From contig CANUEZ040000117.1 in assembly GCA_948099385.1 (NCBI GenBank), forward strand, positions 2,032,001 to 2,096,000: 64,000 nucleotides of DNA, read 5' to 3'. This DNA comes from Fasciola hepatica (taxonomy: Eukaryota > Platyhelminthes > Trematoda > Plagiorchiida > Fasciolidae). This document shows, one piece after another, positions 1-9,807 of this stretch (position 1 is its first letter; every line of letters starts with the position of its first letter). The notes under the pieces were generated by a model. That model saw only the letters and a program-made list of their open reading frames with translations. It was not told where the DNA came from and made no database searches. A program made the translations under genes and the position numbers.

Positions 1-815
1 TACAGCCATATACTAGTACGGCCGGTGTTGTGTGTACTTCCTCCTTAACGGTACTACGCAGGCTTAAGAGTGATAATGGTAGCGTTTCACTCCAAAGGGG
101 GGTTACCGTTTGCTCGAAGAGCGGCTTTTAATTGCCGGTGGAAACGCTCGACCATATCATTGGCCTGAGGGTGGTAAGCTGTCGTCTTAACGTGTTGGCA
201 ACCGAGCGTAGCGAGTAGGCTGCCGAAAGCGCCGTCAAAGTGTGGACCGCGATCGGTGGTCACTATTGCCGGGCAACCGAAATGACTAACCCAACCGGTC
301 AGAAAAGCTTTCGCGGCCTCTTCCGACGTGAGACGAGGGATAGGGATGGCCTTCGGCCAGCGAGTCACACGATCCACGCATGTGAGTATGTAAACGTACC
401 CAAGCGAAGGTGGGAGTGGTCCTACGAGGTCGACGTGCACATGATGAAAACGTGTTTCAGGTTCTGGGAACCTGGCTAACGCCGCCTTAGTGTGCCTATA
501 AATCTTTACACGTTGACACTGCAGACAAGCACGAGCCCATTGACGGACATCTCGTTTGACATTGTGCCAAACAAAACGCTCAGTTATCAGTTTCACCGAG
601 GCAGTCACACCCGGATGAGCCAGATTATGGAGTGTCAGGAACGTAGGATAACGGTGGGCAGCAGGAACTACTGGCCTAGGGCGACCTTGCGACACATCGC
701 ACACGATGATATTCTGGGAAGCTGGGACAGGCACTGTGGTTAAACTCAAAGAACCGTTTTGTCGAAGTTGTTCGATGTCAGGGTCCATAGTTTGAGCCTG
801 TGCCATTGCGTCCAA
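1..815 (-). pseudogene. gypsy integrase, broken and cut by the window edge
   Basis: The integrase would insert retrotransposon cDNA into the genome. The N-terminal zinc-binding H-H-C-C pattern is visible (LHNLAHPG, then CLQC). The catalytic core follows with the first acid in HVDLVGPLP, the second in TTDRGPHFD and the glutamate in MVERFHRQLK, the expected D-D-E arrangement. The open frame stops at 87, but coding similarity resumes in another frame at about 1-61 (KEEVHTTPAVLVYG), so a frameshift near 62-90 broke the protein. The C-terminal domain lies beyond position 1. RNase H lies just upstream on the minus strand. Confidence 0.88.
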
Positions 816-1414
816 GTTGATGACGGCGTTTGTGACAGACTTATTTGATATACGCGCGATAAGGCGTCGGCGACGGGATGAAGTACCCCAGAGACGTGTC
901 GTATGTCCACAGTAAACTGTGAGACAAAGTCTAAGTGGCGATTCTCGCGTGTTGAGTATCGATCCGAAGCTGACTTTAGTGCGTAAACCAAAAACTTGTG
1001 GTCTATAAACACCGTGAACGAACGGCCTTCGAGTGCATGTAGAAAATGACGGATTCCCAAGTAGATGGCTAATAACTCTCTACCGAACGTGCTGTACCTA
1101 GATTCGGCGGGTTGTAGGCCCTTGGAGAGGAATGCTTAAGGTTGCCAAGAGTCATCTACGAACTGTTGCAGTACTGCTCCAACCGCTGTGTCCGAGGCAT
1201 CCGTCACTACCGAAATAGGAGCCAAAGGGTCGGGGTGTGTAAGGAGTGCTGTGTTGGCGACAGCATCTTTGACCAAGGCAAATGCGGCTTGTGCCGTGTC
1301 GGGAAACACGGACTTCCGCTTACCTCCGCGCAACAGGTCGGTGATGGGTTGCATCGTTTCCGCACAGTGAGGAATAAATCGCGATAGAAATTCACCAGGC
1401 CGGCAAACTGACAC
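746..1414 (-). pseudogene. gypsy RNase H and connection domain, interrupted by a stop
   Basis: This is the RNase H part of Pol, which degrades the RNA strand during reverse transcription. The frame begins by overlapping the end of the RT ([14 protein letters not shown]) and carries the first catalytic aspartate in [20 protein letters not shown] at 1136-1138 falls just after SWQP, where gypsy proteins normally continue with a serine-lysine-rich stretch. The same frame then continues to 746 with FTVFIDHKFLVYALKS and VADALSRV, the usual RNase H end. RT and RNase H are in different frames, so one indel occurred near 1385-1414. Confidence 0.85.
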
Positions 1415-1974
1415 AACTGGCGAAAAGATTGGGGTTCAGGGTAGTCGCGAACAGCGGAAACTTTATCTGACAGAGGGTGGATACCCGAGGATGAAAGAGA
1501 ATGTCCTATGAAGGTGATATCAGCCCGGCCTAATTCGCATTTCGCGATATTGATCGTAACGCCGTGCTGGCTAAGGCGTTCGAAAAGTGCTCGTAAGTGT
1601 GCGGCGTGCTCTTGCTCTGAAGAACTCGCCACCAAAATATCATCCAGGTATACGTAGACATTTTCCAAACCACGAGTTGCCTCGTGCATGAACCGTTGAA
1701 AGGCCTGGGCTGCATTGCTGAATCCAAACGGCATTCGCAGAAACTCGAACAGCCCGAAAGGCGTTGTGACGGCAGTTTTAGGGATATCGGCCTCTGCTAC
1801 TGGGATCTGGTTGTACGCCCGAACCAAATCGATACGGCTGAAGACGGAGCAACCTGATAAAGACGAAGTAAGGTCCTGTATATGGGGAATCGGGTATCGG
1901 TCAGGGACGGTGACTTTGTTAAGCGCTCTGTAATCACCACAGGGTCGCCAGTCGCCACTAAACTTAGGGACCAT
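1207..1974 (-). pseudogene. gypsy reverse transcriptase
   Basis: The reverse transcriptase palm and fingers are well preserved. [42 protein letters not shown] and the catalytic YLDDILVA are all present, in the order of Ty3/gypsy RTs, and the thumb region ([17 protein letters not shown]) follows. The N-terminal part sits upstream in the same frame, across a TGA at 1990-1992 that replaces the tryptophan expected after SSSP. The last residues before 1207 are shadow translation, because the true coding moves to another frame near 1385. Confidence 0.92.
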
Positions 1975-1989
1975 ATGAAAAGGGGAAGC

Positions 1990-2560
1990 TCAAGGGCTAC
2001 TAGAAGGGCGTATTATACCCAGTTCTAGCATATGTTCGAATTCGGCCTGTGCAACACGAAGCTTGTCTGGTGCTAACCGACGCGGCCTACTGAACACTGG
2101 GGGTCCCTTAGTATCGATATGGTGAGTGACACTGGTCGCCACTGCTGGGAGAGGCCCGGCCTGCCGAAACATGGCTGGGTAGGCGGCGATGAGTTCGCTA
2201 TGAGGTTCGTGTGCCGGTGGTTGGACGTAAAAAGGCGTGACGTGATTCACTCGCGAATTATGACCCGCAACAGCAAGAGTGGTCTGACGATACACCACTC
2301 TGCGGCGCCGTGCATCAACTAGCAAGTCAAAATGCTGCAGGAAGTGAATGCCTAGAATTTTGTACGGGAAGTCGGCGATGATGAATACCCAACGAAAATT
2401 ACGCTTCAAACCTAAGTTTAAGGTGAGCGACCGCTTGCCAAACGTTGGGATGGCCGTGCCATTGGCAGCGCGTAATGCTTGGGCCTGCGGCGTGCTATTG
2501 TCGTCTTTCGCTCGGGGGAGGACGCTCACTTCGGCACCGGTATCTACAAAGAAATAGGTT
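1990..2560 (-). pseudogene. gypsy aspartic protease and RT N-terminus
   Basis: An aspartic protease active site reads FVDTGAEVSVLPR at about 2550-2512, followed by a hydrophobic stretch (DFPYKILGIHFLQHF) matching the ILG motif of retroviral-type proteases. The frame continues into the RT leader (HHIDTKGPPVFSRPRRL, ELGIIRPSSSP). The preceding Gag frame ends with RLLNVRDIISNNLFL, where the protease normally starts, but in a different frame. A one-base shift near 2550 separates them, either a programmed Gag-Pol frameshift or decay. I favour decay because other frames are also broken. Confidence 0.85.
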
Positions 2561-3453
2561 ATTGGAAATGATGTCCCTTACGTTCAAAAGACGACTGTTG
2601 GTCTGATACCCGGCTTCGTGGGTCGCCACCACGGGCCGGGGGTTGTTTCCCTGATGAGCACCGGGAAACGTACACCCTGGTTCGCATCGTTTGGCTCCCT
2701 CAGCAAAACGACTGTGGTGTTTACAATACCCCTCTTTTGAAGAGCCGAAAAGTCGTCGCAATGACGGACTATGGCGCCTAGGTGAGCGTGCGCGGTGCCG
2801 CTCCTGTGACCCACTTCTAACTGCTAGGCGTTGCAGGCTCGCGTCAATTCTAGACAAAACTGACGCGAGGTCGTTAGATGTTGACAGGGCAGGCACCGTT
2901 GCGGCGGAGGACCTGGTTACTCCAGCTACAGCGGGGTTGTATCGTGACATAATGTCATCAGCTATTGCTGCAGTTTCCTCTAGTGAACACTTGCGCGTGG
3001 CACTTAGTAAATCTGGGATGTTGTGCGGCAAACGCTGCAGCCAAAGTTCCCTTAAGAGCAGGTCCTAGCCTATTGTCGGTCCTCTCAGGCGCTGCATCTC
3101 ACGCAGCAGTTCGAAGGGCTTCCTACTTCCAAGCTCAACGGTTTGAAGTTGTTGCATACGTTGGTCTTGCGTTGGGGTCGTGCGGGCAATGACAGCCTCC
3201 TTCAAAGCCTCATAGCTTCGGGAAGAGATTATTACGTCCCCTACTTGCAGCGTGACCTCCGGCGGGAGGCGGCCTGCTACCCACCTGAAACGGCTGGCGT
3301 CACTGGTTATACGGCAGTTTTCGAATTCTAACTCGACCAGCGTGAACCAGAGTTCTGGATCAGCAGGCGTGAATGCCGGTATGTGCAGCGTGATCGCCCC
3401 AACGGTGGGGTCTGAGCACGATTTCCGTTCGGCAGACAGCGATTACTTTATGG
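2495..3453 (-). pseudogene. gypsy Gag with CHCC-type finger
   Basis: Gag would form the particle and package RNA. Coding similarity starts near 3453 without an ATG. It runs through ITLHIPAFTPADPELWF, RITSDASRF and RLPPEVTLQVGDVI, a layout typical of flatworm and arthropod gypsy Gags. A TAG at about 3066 interrupts it after RGPTIG, and the same frame resumes with DLLLRELWLQRLPHNIPDL. Near the C-terminus is CKHHSRFAEGAKRCEPGC, a finger of form C-x2-H-x9-C-x3-C rather than the usual CCHC knuckle. Confidence 0.82.
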
Positions 3454-3671
3454 AATACAGACGGGAAAAGAAATCAACGACCAATGGGGCACTATAGTCT
3501 TCGCGAAAAAAAATCTCGACGAACTAGACACACAAAATATGTATGGACAAAAAAAAATTATTTGGTAAACCGACCAAAAAATAATCAAGATAGGGAAACA
3601 ATAAAACACACAAAAACGAACGCAGACGGGACCTTGAACGATAGAAAACAAGGAAACTCACGTGACCTGGG

Positions 3672-3690
3672 GATCACGTCGGGCTCATCA
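3672..3690 (-). promoter_or_regulatory. primer-binding site, tRNA-Trp type
   Basis: The plus strand reads GATCACGTCGGGCTCATCA, which agrees with the usual metazoan tRNA-Trp 3' end (GATCACGTCGGGGTCACCA) at 17 of 19 positions. On the minus strand it therefore serves as the binding site priming first-strand synthesis, just downstream of the 5' LTR. Its place between Gag and the putative LTR is correct. The comparison is from memory of tRNA-Trp. Confidence 0.75.
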
Positions 3691-3693
3691 ATT

Positions 3694-3960
3694 TGTAAGG
3701 TTGGTTAGACCTTACTTTGCGGTTTCCTTAGTAAACGCGTGCTTCGGTCCTTTGTGTCGCGTGGACCACCTGCACGTTACTCTAATGCTCGGCACTGTAC
3801 GAATATGTTAACCAGAACAGTATTCTCCGCGCCCCGTGAGAACGAGAAGGCGATTGGGAGAGATAGTGGTTAGTGTATATTTTAGGAGCGTGCGTGAGAG
3901 CGTGCGCAAGAGCAACGGTCAAATAGCATCCGCGCTTGGCAGTCAGCGTTCAGTTAAACA
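3694..3960 (-). repeat. candidate gypsy 5' LTR
   Basis: On the minus strand this segment starts TGTTTAAC and ends CCTTACA three bases before the primer-binding site, giving TG...CA termini. The sequence between holds no coding similarity. The 3' LTR lies outside the window, so there is no second copy to confirm the edges. The inner edge is better supported than the outer one. Confidence 0.45.
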
Positions 3961-4004
3961 ATAAACGTGGTAAAAGTATGAACGAAGATGGCAACGCAAA
4001 AGGT

Positions 4005-4827
4005 TATATTGATTATTCACTGCTCTGATCCCATTTAATTACATTCTACATGGCTTATCTAGCAAATCTCCCCTGATTCTCGCCACAGTAATATCTGTCC
4101 AGCGTTCTTACTTCCCATCGCTATAACCCAACTCTTATCTTATTTTCGCTACGCATCCACCGGTGCACCTTCTGAAGTTTCTGTCCCACTGTGCCTCCAT
4201 TCATTTGTTTTTTCTCCCATTAGAGAGCACTCTCGTTCCACTCGGTCCATCGATCCCATACTTACAACATACTCTCCCGCAAAACCTGCTGTTGTGATCC
4301 AAGCAACAGCTAAGTACCTACCGTATCCTGTGGGGTTCAACCTGTGCACACCACAGAGCAAAATTTCTTCTATCTCACTATTCCTCATCATCCCAAGTCT
4401 CCTAGTCCCAACAGTATATATAGCGGGTCATATAGCTTACTTTCCGTACCACATCGCCGCATAGGTCTCATCTAGACCTTTGCGCACAAGCACCCAGGCT
4501 CACTCCTGGTCTGCTCAGATCTTTGGCTTGTCTCTGTCTAGTTAAACGATTTCCTGCTACCTTTTACCTCCGTCATATATTCCTACTTATCACGCCATCC
4601 CGGTCCCCAACCAGTACTCGGAAAATCCGCATCGCTAAAGCTGGCAAATCCAAACACACTCAACCCCTCCCAAAAATCAGGCCGTGCTCTGTCACCCTCG
4701 GTAACGTCGACGGTGAAGCTCCTAATAGTCCTAATGGCCTTAAGCAGAGTTTCGTCGAAATTAGTAACAAGGTCGAACTGATTGATGAAATCCTTTCAAA
4801 GGTTTCACCCCTGGCTACTCTCCTTGA
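4005..4827 (+). repeat. 823 bp LINE 5' segment, inverted copy at 16154-16976
   Basis: This segment and the reverse complement of 16154-16976 match from TATATT at 4005 to TCCTTGA ending at 4827. Both are 823 bases, so there is no net length difference, and only scattered substitutions were seen. It holds the LINE 5' untranslated region, a TATATATA stretch at 4415-4422 and the first part of ORF1. Similarity stops sharply at both ends. Confidence 0.9.
4415..4422 (+). promoter_or_regulatory. TATA-like stretch in the LINE 5' region
   Basis: TATATATA lies about 100 bases upstream of the ORF1 start and is kept in the inverted copy at 16559-16566. It could be part of an internal promoter. No transcript start can be read from sequence alone. 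Confidence 0.3.
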
Positions 4828-6377
4828 CCCTGTAGCCACTACATCGCCGAAGAACTTGGTTTCGGTGGGACACCTCCTCGACTCCGTGTCTGCTGAAATA
4901 TACCATCGCATTGCCAACTCCTAGAACGCAGTGGTTTTAAATGTTCCAGACAGCTTACCACTTTCCTTGACCAAACACAACATACTTAGTTCGTGCAGCA
5001 TGGCTCACTACAGATGCCATTGCATGAGGCTACGTAAAACGTCCCAGCGACATGGTTGCCCCCTGCTATTCCATTTCACGGACGACCTAACAGCTACAGA
5101 GCTCATTAGCAACAAGTCAACAATTGCTGCCCTTTCGCCGCATAAGGACATCAGGATATTCTCTGATAAACCCCCCTCCAACGGGAAATACTTCGCCCGC
5201 TGAGAAGTAACTCCGCCTTGCCCATGCAGGCTGACCCAACTGTAACCGACATGAAGGTCACCCAATGCCCCTCTGTCAAGAAGTTAAAGGTGAGCCCGTC
5301 GCCTCACCCTGCCTGCCTGCAAACTGTCGACTTAGATATGTCTAACTCCCCACCCCCCGTTCCGCTTCCGCACAAAAGCCCTTTTTTACCATCTCCCCCA
5401 GTAGCCTCTACCAACAGTAGCTCTCGCTCCCCGACCACAAGCCCCAAGCGGCACTCCACTTCAGTATTAAAGCCGCGCTCCCTCGTCATAGTCTCTGAGC
5501 CAAGACAAGACCCTCGTACAACCATCAGCCCCCGCCGTACTACTTCCAATCCGTCCTCCGAGCCGTCGACAAGTGTTGTCACCCGCCGCTCTCGTTCTAA
5601 CGACTCTACCAACTACCCACCAGCTTCTAGCTCAGCCGCGACACTTCGTTTCTATCCTCATAAGTGCCGCTCTAACCCCCCCCCATAAGCCTACCTGGTA
5701 CTCCTACCAGGTCCACACTTGCCCAACTAATCACCCCACACACTACCTCCCACTCTCAATCGGCTTCTGCTTATAGCGTACTCTCGGATACTCCAGATGA
5801 TAACCAACCGGGCCACCATCCGGATTCGTCTAACGCCATCGTCCCTATTTGCAGGAGTGACCTTCAGGGCCTTGCTAGTGCCACTGACCCTTCCATTGCC
5901 TCGCACCCCCTTCCACTGTCTTTCCCTCTCTCTGATCGAATGGGTCACACCAATCCTCCATCTCCGTTGCTACCGTATATCCCTCCCTGCCCCCCAGACA
6001 CCAACCTTCCATACTATAGCCCCAGCATGCCTCCGCTGTTCCCCCCTGCTCACCTCCACCGACCCTCATCTAACCCTGAAGTACCACGTACATACCCTAG
6101 CAGATACTTTAGATTCGTACCCGCATCCCGCCTCCTCGCCCCACCTACCCACTTACCGGCTCCCCTGCCCCTCATGAGCCTCCAAACCTTTCCAAATTTC
6201 GCCACTCCCTTCCCGCCCCCCACCCCACACTACGTCCCAGTTACTCTCCCACATACCTTCACCCCCATACCGACCTACCGGACTTATACTGGCTCTGCCC
6301 AACAGGTAGGTTACCTGCAGTCAAGTTCTCGTTATTTTCCTGACCGGTGCCCTCCGCACCCGTGGCCATATTGCTAG
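4523..6377 (+). pseudogene. LINE-1 copy 1 ORF1 (nucleic-acid-binding protein), broken
   Basis: ORF1 of CR1-like LINEs binds the element's RNA. It is visible in pieces: 4523-4924, then across a TAG at 4922-4924 in the same frame to 5203 (AVVLNVPDSLPL, LSSCSMAHYRCHCMRLRK, CPLLFHFTDDLTATELI), then a shifted frame 5218-5688 rich in serine and proline, and a proline-rich tail at 5940-6377. A central domain with paired cysteines and a low-complexity proline/serine C-terminus is familiar from flatworm CR1 ORF1 proteins. No in-frame ATG was found at the start; similarity begins near a TTG at 4523. The tail overlaps the start of ORF2. Confidence 0.7.
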
Positions 6378-7750
6378 TCACCCTATGGACCATATCGATA
6401 AACTTTTACAGACTCATCACTGATCGCTCCTCACTCGATGTCATGCCACTTAGCACCTCACACCATGCACTCCCTCCCGTCCACCCCGCTCCGACAGATA
6501 TTCTTAACCTCTCACTTTACCATATGGTGCCTCCTCCCTCTGCACCGTGTGACACCCCTCCGGCCCACATCAGCGGTGTGCTGCACACCCACCGTATTAA
6601 TCGCCCACAGCGATCAGCTACGCCTAAAGCTAACGCTTCTCCTACTTTCCGTCCCCCACCCAACACTGCCTGCCCTCCCCCTTCTACTGACGATATATCC
6701 CCACTGATACCCAACTCCTATCGCCACAGCGATCCCAATAGTCTTGCACTTGGCATCCATGCTTTGCGCACACCGACACTGAACTCATTCCTACTAGTTC
6801 TTATTACCGCTCGCTCAATAATTAGAAAAATATCGCACCTGCGATCTCTGGCATTTACGTCAAACGCTGACATTATACTAGTAACTGAATCCTGGCTGTC
6901 AGATGATGTCTCGCTTGACCTTGTTAGCATAGCTGGGTATCAATGCTTCTCGAACACCCGCCAGTCCAGGCGTGGAGGGGGCGGTTTAGCCTTTGTCAAA
7001 TGCACTATCCACGCTAGTGTTATCGACCACCCCCCTCCCCCCCTTACTGAGGATTCGTTATGGCTATCCATTCACGCCTCCGGCCAGAACCTCCTCCTTG
7101 GCTGCGCCTACGTCCCCCCGGGTCTGCAGCCTGCAAAAAATGACTCTGCCGTGGATGTCTTTAATGCTGCGCTTGACTACCCCTGCCAGTGCAAAAAATT
7201 ATTGCGGGTGACTTTAACCTTCCTTCAATTTGCTGGTCCTCCTATACTAGCCCTCCCGCCCTCTCCACCTTCCTTTCTTGTGTCCGTCTTGGTGGATGGA
7301 CCCAACATGTCTCCTGCCCTACTAGGGGGAACAATATCTTGGACCTAGTATCCCCCATTGACGTTCCTGATATGATCACCCAGATTACCGATCACTTCCC
7401 GGATAGTGATCACCGTATTGTCAGGTGCAAGTTCAGCTGTTCTCATCCGATGCAATCCTCTCGCCCTGTTCTGACTTCCTACCGTTCCTGTAACTGGCCC
7501 CTAGTGCCAATGATGATCCGCTCTCTTAACTGGGACACATTTTTTCTTTCATCCGATCCCCTCACTGTTATGAACTCTCTCTACTCCAACCTCCTACAAT
7601 GCCTAAATACCGCCAACCCATGTGCCGATCCACGCCCCAAATCCAGCAGCTCACGCCTGTCACTTTTAGAGCGTAAACTGTCTAAGCTGCAACTTACCTT
7701 CGCTAGATTACACGACTTTACAATTCTCCTGCGCATAAACCAGCTACAAC
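6347..7750 (+). pseudogene. LINE-1 copy 1 ORF2, endonuclease part
   Basis: Apurinic-type endonuclease that nicks target DNA to prime reverse transcription. Visible motifs are ITARSIIRKISHLRSLA, IILVTESWLSDDVSLD and RRGGGGLAFV, then, after a frame change near 7190-7220, IIAGDFNLPSICW, VRLGGWTQHVSCPTRG and SDHRIVRCKF. GDFN and SDH carry catalytic residues. The asparagine normally present in the first motif (RSIRNK in copy 2) is replaced here. The frame passes through the linker (MMIRSLNWDTFFLSSDP) and then, at about 7741-7752, stops resembling the LINE and becomes DUF4806-like. No RT domain remains. Confidence 0.85.
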
Positions 7751-8519
7751 TCCACGAGACTCTGAGCTCGCCCGAAGTAGATGCGAGCATGGTAAGTATA
7801 TCCACTTTAACTGAACCTTTTAAGGTGGCAACGCTCAAACGGTTTGCGGATTGCGATTTGGCTGAAACCGTGCGTAGCACGCTTTTCGCATCCATCGGCG
7901 ACGAAGTTGCCCTTCACTGTTGTTGGCTAGGGAGCCCTCAAAGAAAGGCCGTAAACGACCATAAGTTGATCGCCGCCGTTAAGGGAAGGTTGTTCACATT
8001 TATTATCATACAAAACATCAGATGCTATAAAAGGAATGGAGCGATTCTCCAACGAGCCAACGTCTGTGATTGACAGACATATAAAGCGCTGGTTCATCAA
8101 CGCTCGGGATCGAGGCGAAGGAAGACGGCTAAGACGGTACGCTATTCTCCTATATGTGGTGTCCAAAAACAATTTTATTTCCCGCAAATTGCTTCGTTAA
8201 AATGTTTTACCATTACGGTTTTCATTGGGTTATATGCTTACTTGGACATGGGATTTATTACTGGTTTCTCCGTTGTAACTTAGCAGTTTCCTGAGTGGAA
8301 ATTTTGTCTAGTGTCTAGCAATATAGTTGAATATATATATATATAATCTAGTGCGGAACTATTGTTATTTAAGTGCCTAACGTTTAAAACTCGCGATACA
8401 GCTTTTTTACTTCATTTGCCAATGATGCAACTAACATCCGCATTTCCCTGATTTGATTTTTCAGATCCCGTGAGCATCCAGAAGAAGAGCCAGGAACATC
8501 CTCGCGGAGAATGGATTGA
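7745..8519 (+). pseudogene. C-terminal exons of a DUF4806-type gene
   Basis: Four exon pieces can be read: 7745-7791, 7825-7984, 8022-8136 and 8465-8519, separated by introns of 33, 37 and 328 bases. They translate to a DUF4806-like sequence (GDEVALHCCWLG, DHKLIAAVK, IDRHIKRWFINARDRGEG) and end at TGA 8517-8519. All three junctions have the same phase as the copy at 62458-63978. The second intron lacks a GT donor (GA at 7985), which suggests a mutation, so splicing there is doubtful. Upstream the frame runs directly into the LINE-1 endonuclease linker with no shift. The rest of the DUF4806 protein and any transposase are absent. Confidence 0.7.
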
Positions 8520-8541
8520 TGGAAAAGCGGCTTTTTTGTCA

Positions 8542-8547
8542 AATAAA
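8542..8547 (+). terminator. polyadenylation signal AATAAA
   Basis: A canonical AATAAA lies 23 bases after the DUF4806-type stop codon, the expected place for the 3' end of a compact gene. The following sequence to about 8620 is AT-rich with no other feature. Confidence 0.5.
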
Positions 8548-8733
8548 TCCGACTTTGTTTTCAAGACATTTATCTACTTTTTTAATGAAATGGTCATTCT
8601 GCTCATATATATAGGGTTAATTTAGTGGTTAAGCTCGAAAGGGAGGAGAATACATTAATGATATTAGGCGATTGGGCGAAATTGGAACAATTGGCGAAAA
8701 GTGATAAGCCGTTTTTCGCGATTTTTTCGATGC

Positions 8734-8864
8734 GTTGGGCATGCCCAACCCTAGCCCAATTGGGCGCTGGTAGCTCTGCCCAACGCATTTCAATGGAGTT
8801 GCCCAACGTTGCGATGGGCAAGTCCAACGTTTGCCCAACCCTAGCCCAATTGGGCAAACGTTGG
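8734..8864. repeat. cluster of GCCCAA/TTGGGC palindromes
   Basis: About ten copies of GCCCAA or its complement lie within 130 bases. GTTGGGCATGCCCAAC at 8734-8749 is a perfect 16 bp palindrome. CCAACGTTTGCCCAA at 8824-8838 pairs perfectly with 8850-8864 across an 11-base loop. The phrase GCCCAACCCTAGCCCAAT occurs twice, near 8743 and 8834. It sits directly before the second LINE-1 copy. It may be a small fold-back element or a satellite fragment; I do not recognise the family. Confidence 0.7.
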
Positions 8865-8874
8865 GCAGTGCTGC

Positions 8875-9807
8875 TTGGGTAAACAGCGTAAAGTCTCAAC
8901 TTCTTCACAGTTTAAATCAATCAAGAAACAAGCTGATAGAACGCCACTACAAAGAGAAGTGATACGATGTGCAGCTATAAATTCTAATCACATTGGCAAT
9001 AAGATCCAGAAGTCACCCTCTTCCTCAAGCACCTTACCAAGGATCAACAAAACCCCTCGCTCTTCTACCCCTAGAAGATCCACAGGGTTAGTTGATCTGG
9101 ACGAATCTTTCCCCACCTCCCCACAGCTCCCCCAGCCAAAACGACAACACATATCGACAACACCTACAGGCTCATCCCAGGAGGGTCCTCACAATACGCC
9201 TCCAGCTCCGGTCGACCGTTCCACGGGACTTCAAGTTCCCAATGAAATAAAACCTGCAGCTCTGATATCTGTCCCCATAGGCCCCCGTTTAAAAACTGAT
9301 GAAAAGCCCATGCGTGCCACTCGTATGCCACGTATGTCGCTGACAATAAAGAACCGTCCAGAAGAAAGGGTCAACGAGAGTTTAGTTGCCAAGGCTAAGT
9401 CTCCGTGCGGGCAAACGATACGGGGATGCATGAACAATGACAATGATCGTTCTTTCTCTAGACCAAATCCGGCACCGACCGACTTCCCTCATTTGGGATA
9501 CCCTCGCATCTCTCAACATATAAAACAAAATAGCGCTTACAAGATGATGGTGCAACAACAATGGTACCATACCCATAATAAAAATAGATGGTTTGATGAA
9601 CGAACTGCGTTCATGCTTAACTCCGGACTAATGGAACCTTCCCATCAGCCTAATCTCTCATTATTTCCATCTTTCCTACCTCCCCCTCCGTTAAACTATC
9701 CAAGCACATCGCATATCCTACCATCTACCAGAGGGTACCCCATATCTAGCCAAAGTGCCTATTTTTTTCCATACGTACCGTGGGCACAGCATGGTCCCAT
9801 AACCTAG
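8875..9807 (+). CDS. LINE-1 copy 2 ORF1-like protein, 5' truncated
   Basis: An uninterrupted frame of about 310 codons, rich in serine, proline and basic residues (SPSSSSTLPRINKTPRSST, RPNPAPTDFPHLGYPR, SFLPPPPLNYPSTSHILP). It ends at TAG 9805-9807, overlapping the start of ORF2 by a few bases in another frame. Composition and position match the ORF1 C-terminal half of CR1-like elements and of copy 1. The paired-cysteine domain of copy 1 is missing, so the 5' part is lost. There is no ATG at the beginning (TTG at 8875), so the start is uncertain. Confidence 0.6.
   Translation: MGKQRKVSTSSQFKSIKKQADRTPLQREVIRCAAINSNHIGNKIQKSPSSSSTLPRINKTPRSSTPRRSTGLVDLDESFPTSPQLPQPKRQHISTTPTGSSQEGPHNTPPAPVDRSTGLQVPNEIKPAALISVPIGPRLKTDEKPMRATRMPRMSLTIKNRPEERVNESLVAKAKSPCGQTIRGCMNNDNDRSFSRPNPAPTDFPHLGYPRISQHIKQNSAYKMMVQQQWYHTHNKNRWFDERTAFMLNSGLMEPSHQPNLSLFPSFLPPPPLNYPSTSHILPSTRGYPISSQSAYFFPYVPWAQHGPIT

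Larger units (their letters stand above)
1..3960 (-). mobile_element. Ty3/gypsy LTR retrotransposon (CsRn1-like), 5' part, degenerate
   Basis: Read on the minus strand the order is candidate LTR, primer-binding site, Gag, protease, reverse transcriptase, RNase H and integrase, which is the Ty3/gypsy order. The element runs off the left edge, so its 3' LTR is not visible. A tRNA-Trp-type primer site and a Gag finger of form C-x2-H-x9-C-x3-C are traits I associate with the CsRn1 clade of flukes and some other invertebrates. Coding is spread over several frames: Gag, protease/RT, RNase H and integrase each shift, and there are in-frame stops at about 3066 (TAG), 1990 (TGA where tryptophan is expected) and 1136 (TAA). 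It is therefore a dead copy. Confidence 0.9.
4005..7750 (+). mobile_element. LINE-1 family copy 1 (CR1-like non-LTR retrotransposon), 3' truncated
   Basis: A CR1-like LINE with a 5' region, a proline-rich ORF1 and the endonuclease part of ORF2. It ends abruptly after the endonuclease-RT linker at about 7745, where it joins DUF4806-type exons. The 5' part (4005-4827) recurs inverted at 16154-16976. LINEs are normally truncated at the 5' end, so a copy that keeps the 5' end and loses the 3' end implies a later rearrangement. 'LINE-1 family' is a label used only here; it does not mean mammalian L1. Other members lie at 8875, 21416, 24900, 32080, 39580 and 59720. Confidence 0.85.

Noticed and set aside
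4149..4391. 80-codon minus-strand frame, almost identical to 16590-16832
   Set aside because: It lies antisense inside the duplicated LINE 5' region. Its conservation is explained by the 823 bp DNA duplication, not by protein constraint.
5304..5612. 102-codon minus-strand frame
   Set aside because: Shadow of the proline/serine-rich LINE ORF1 on the opposite strand.
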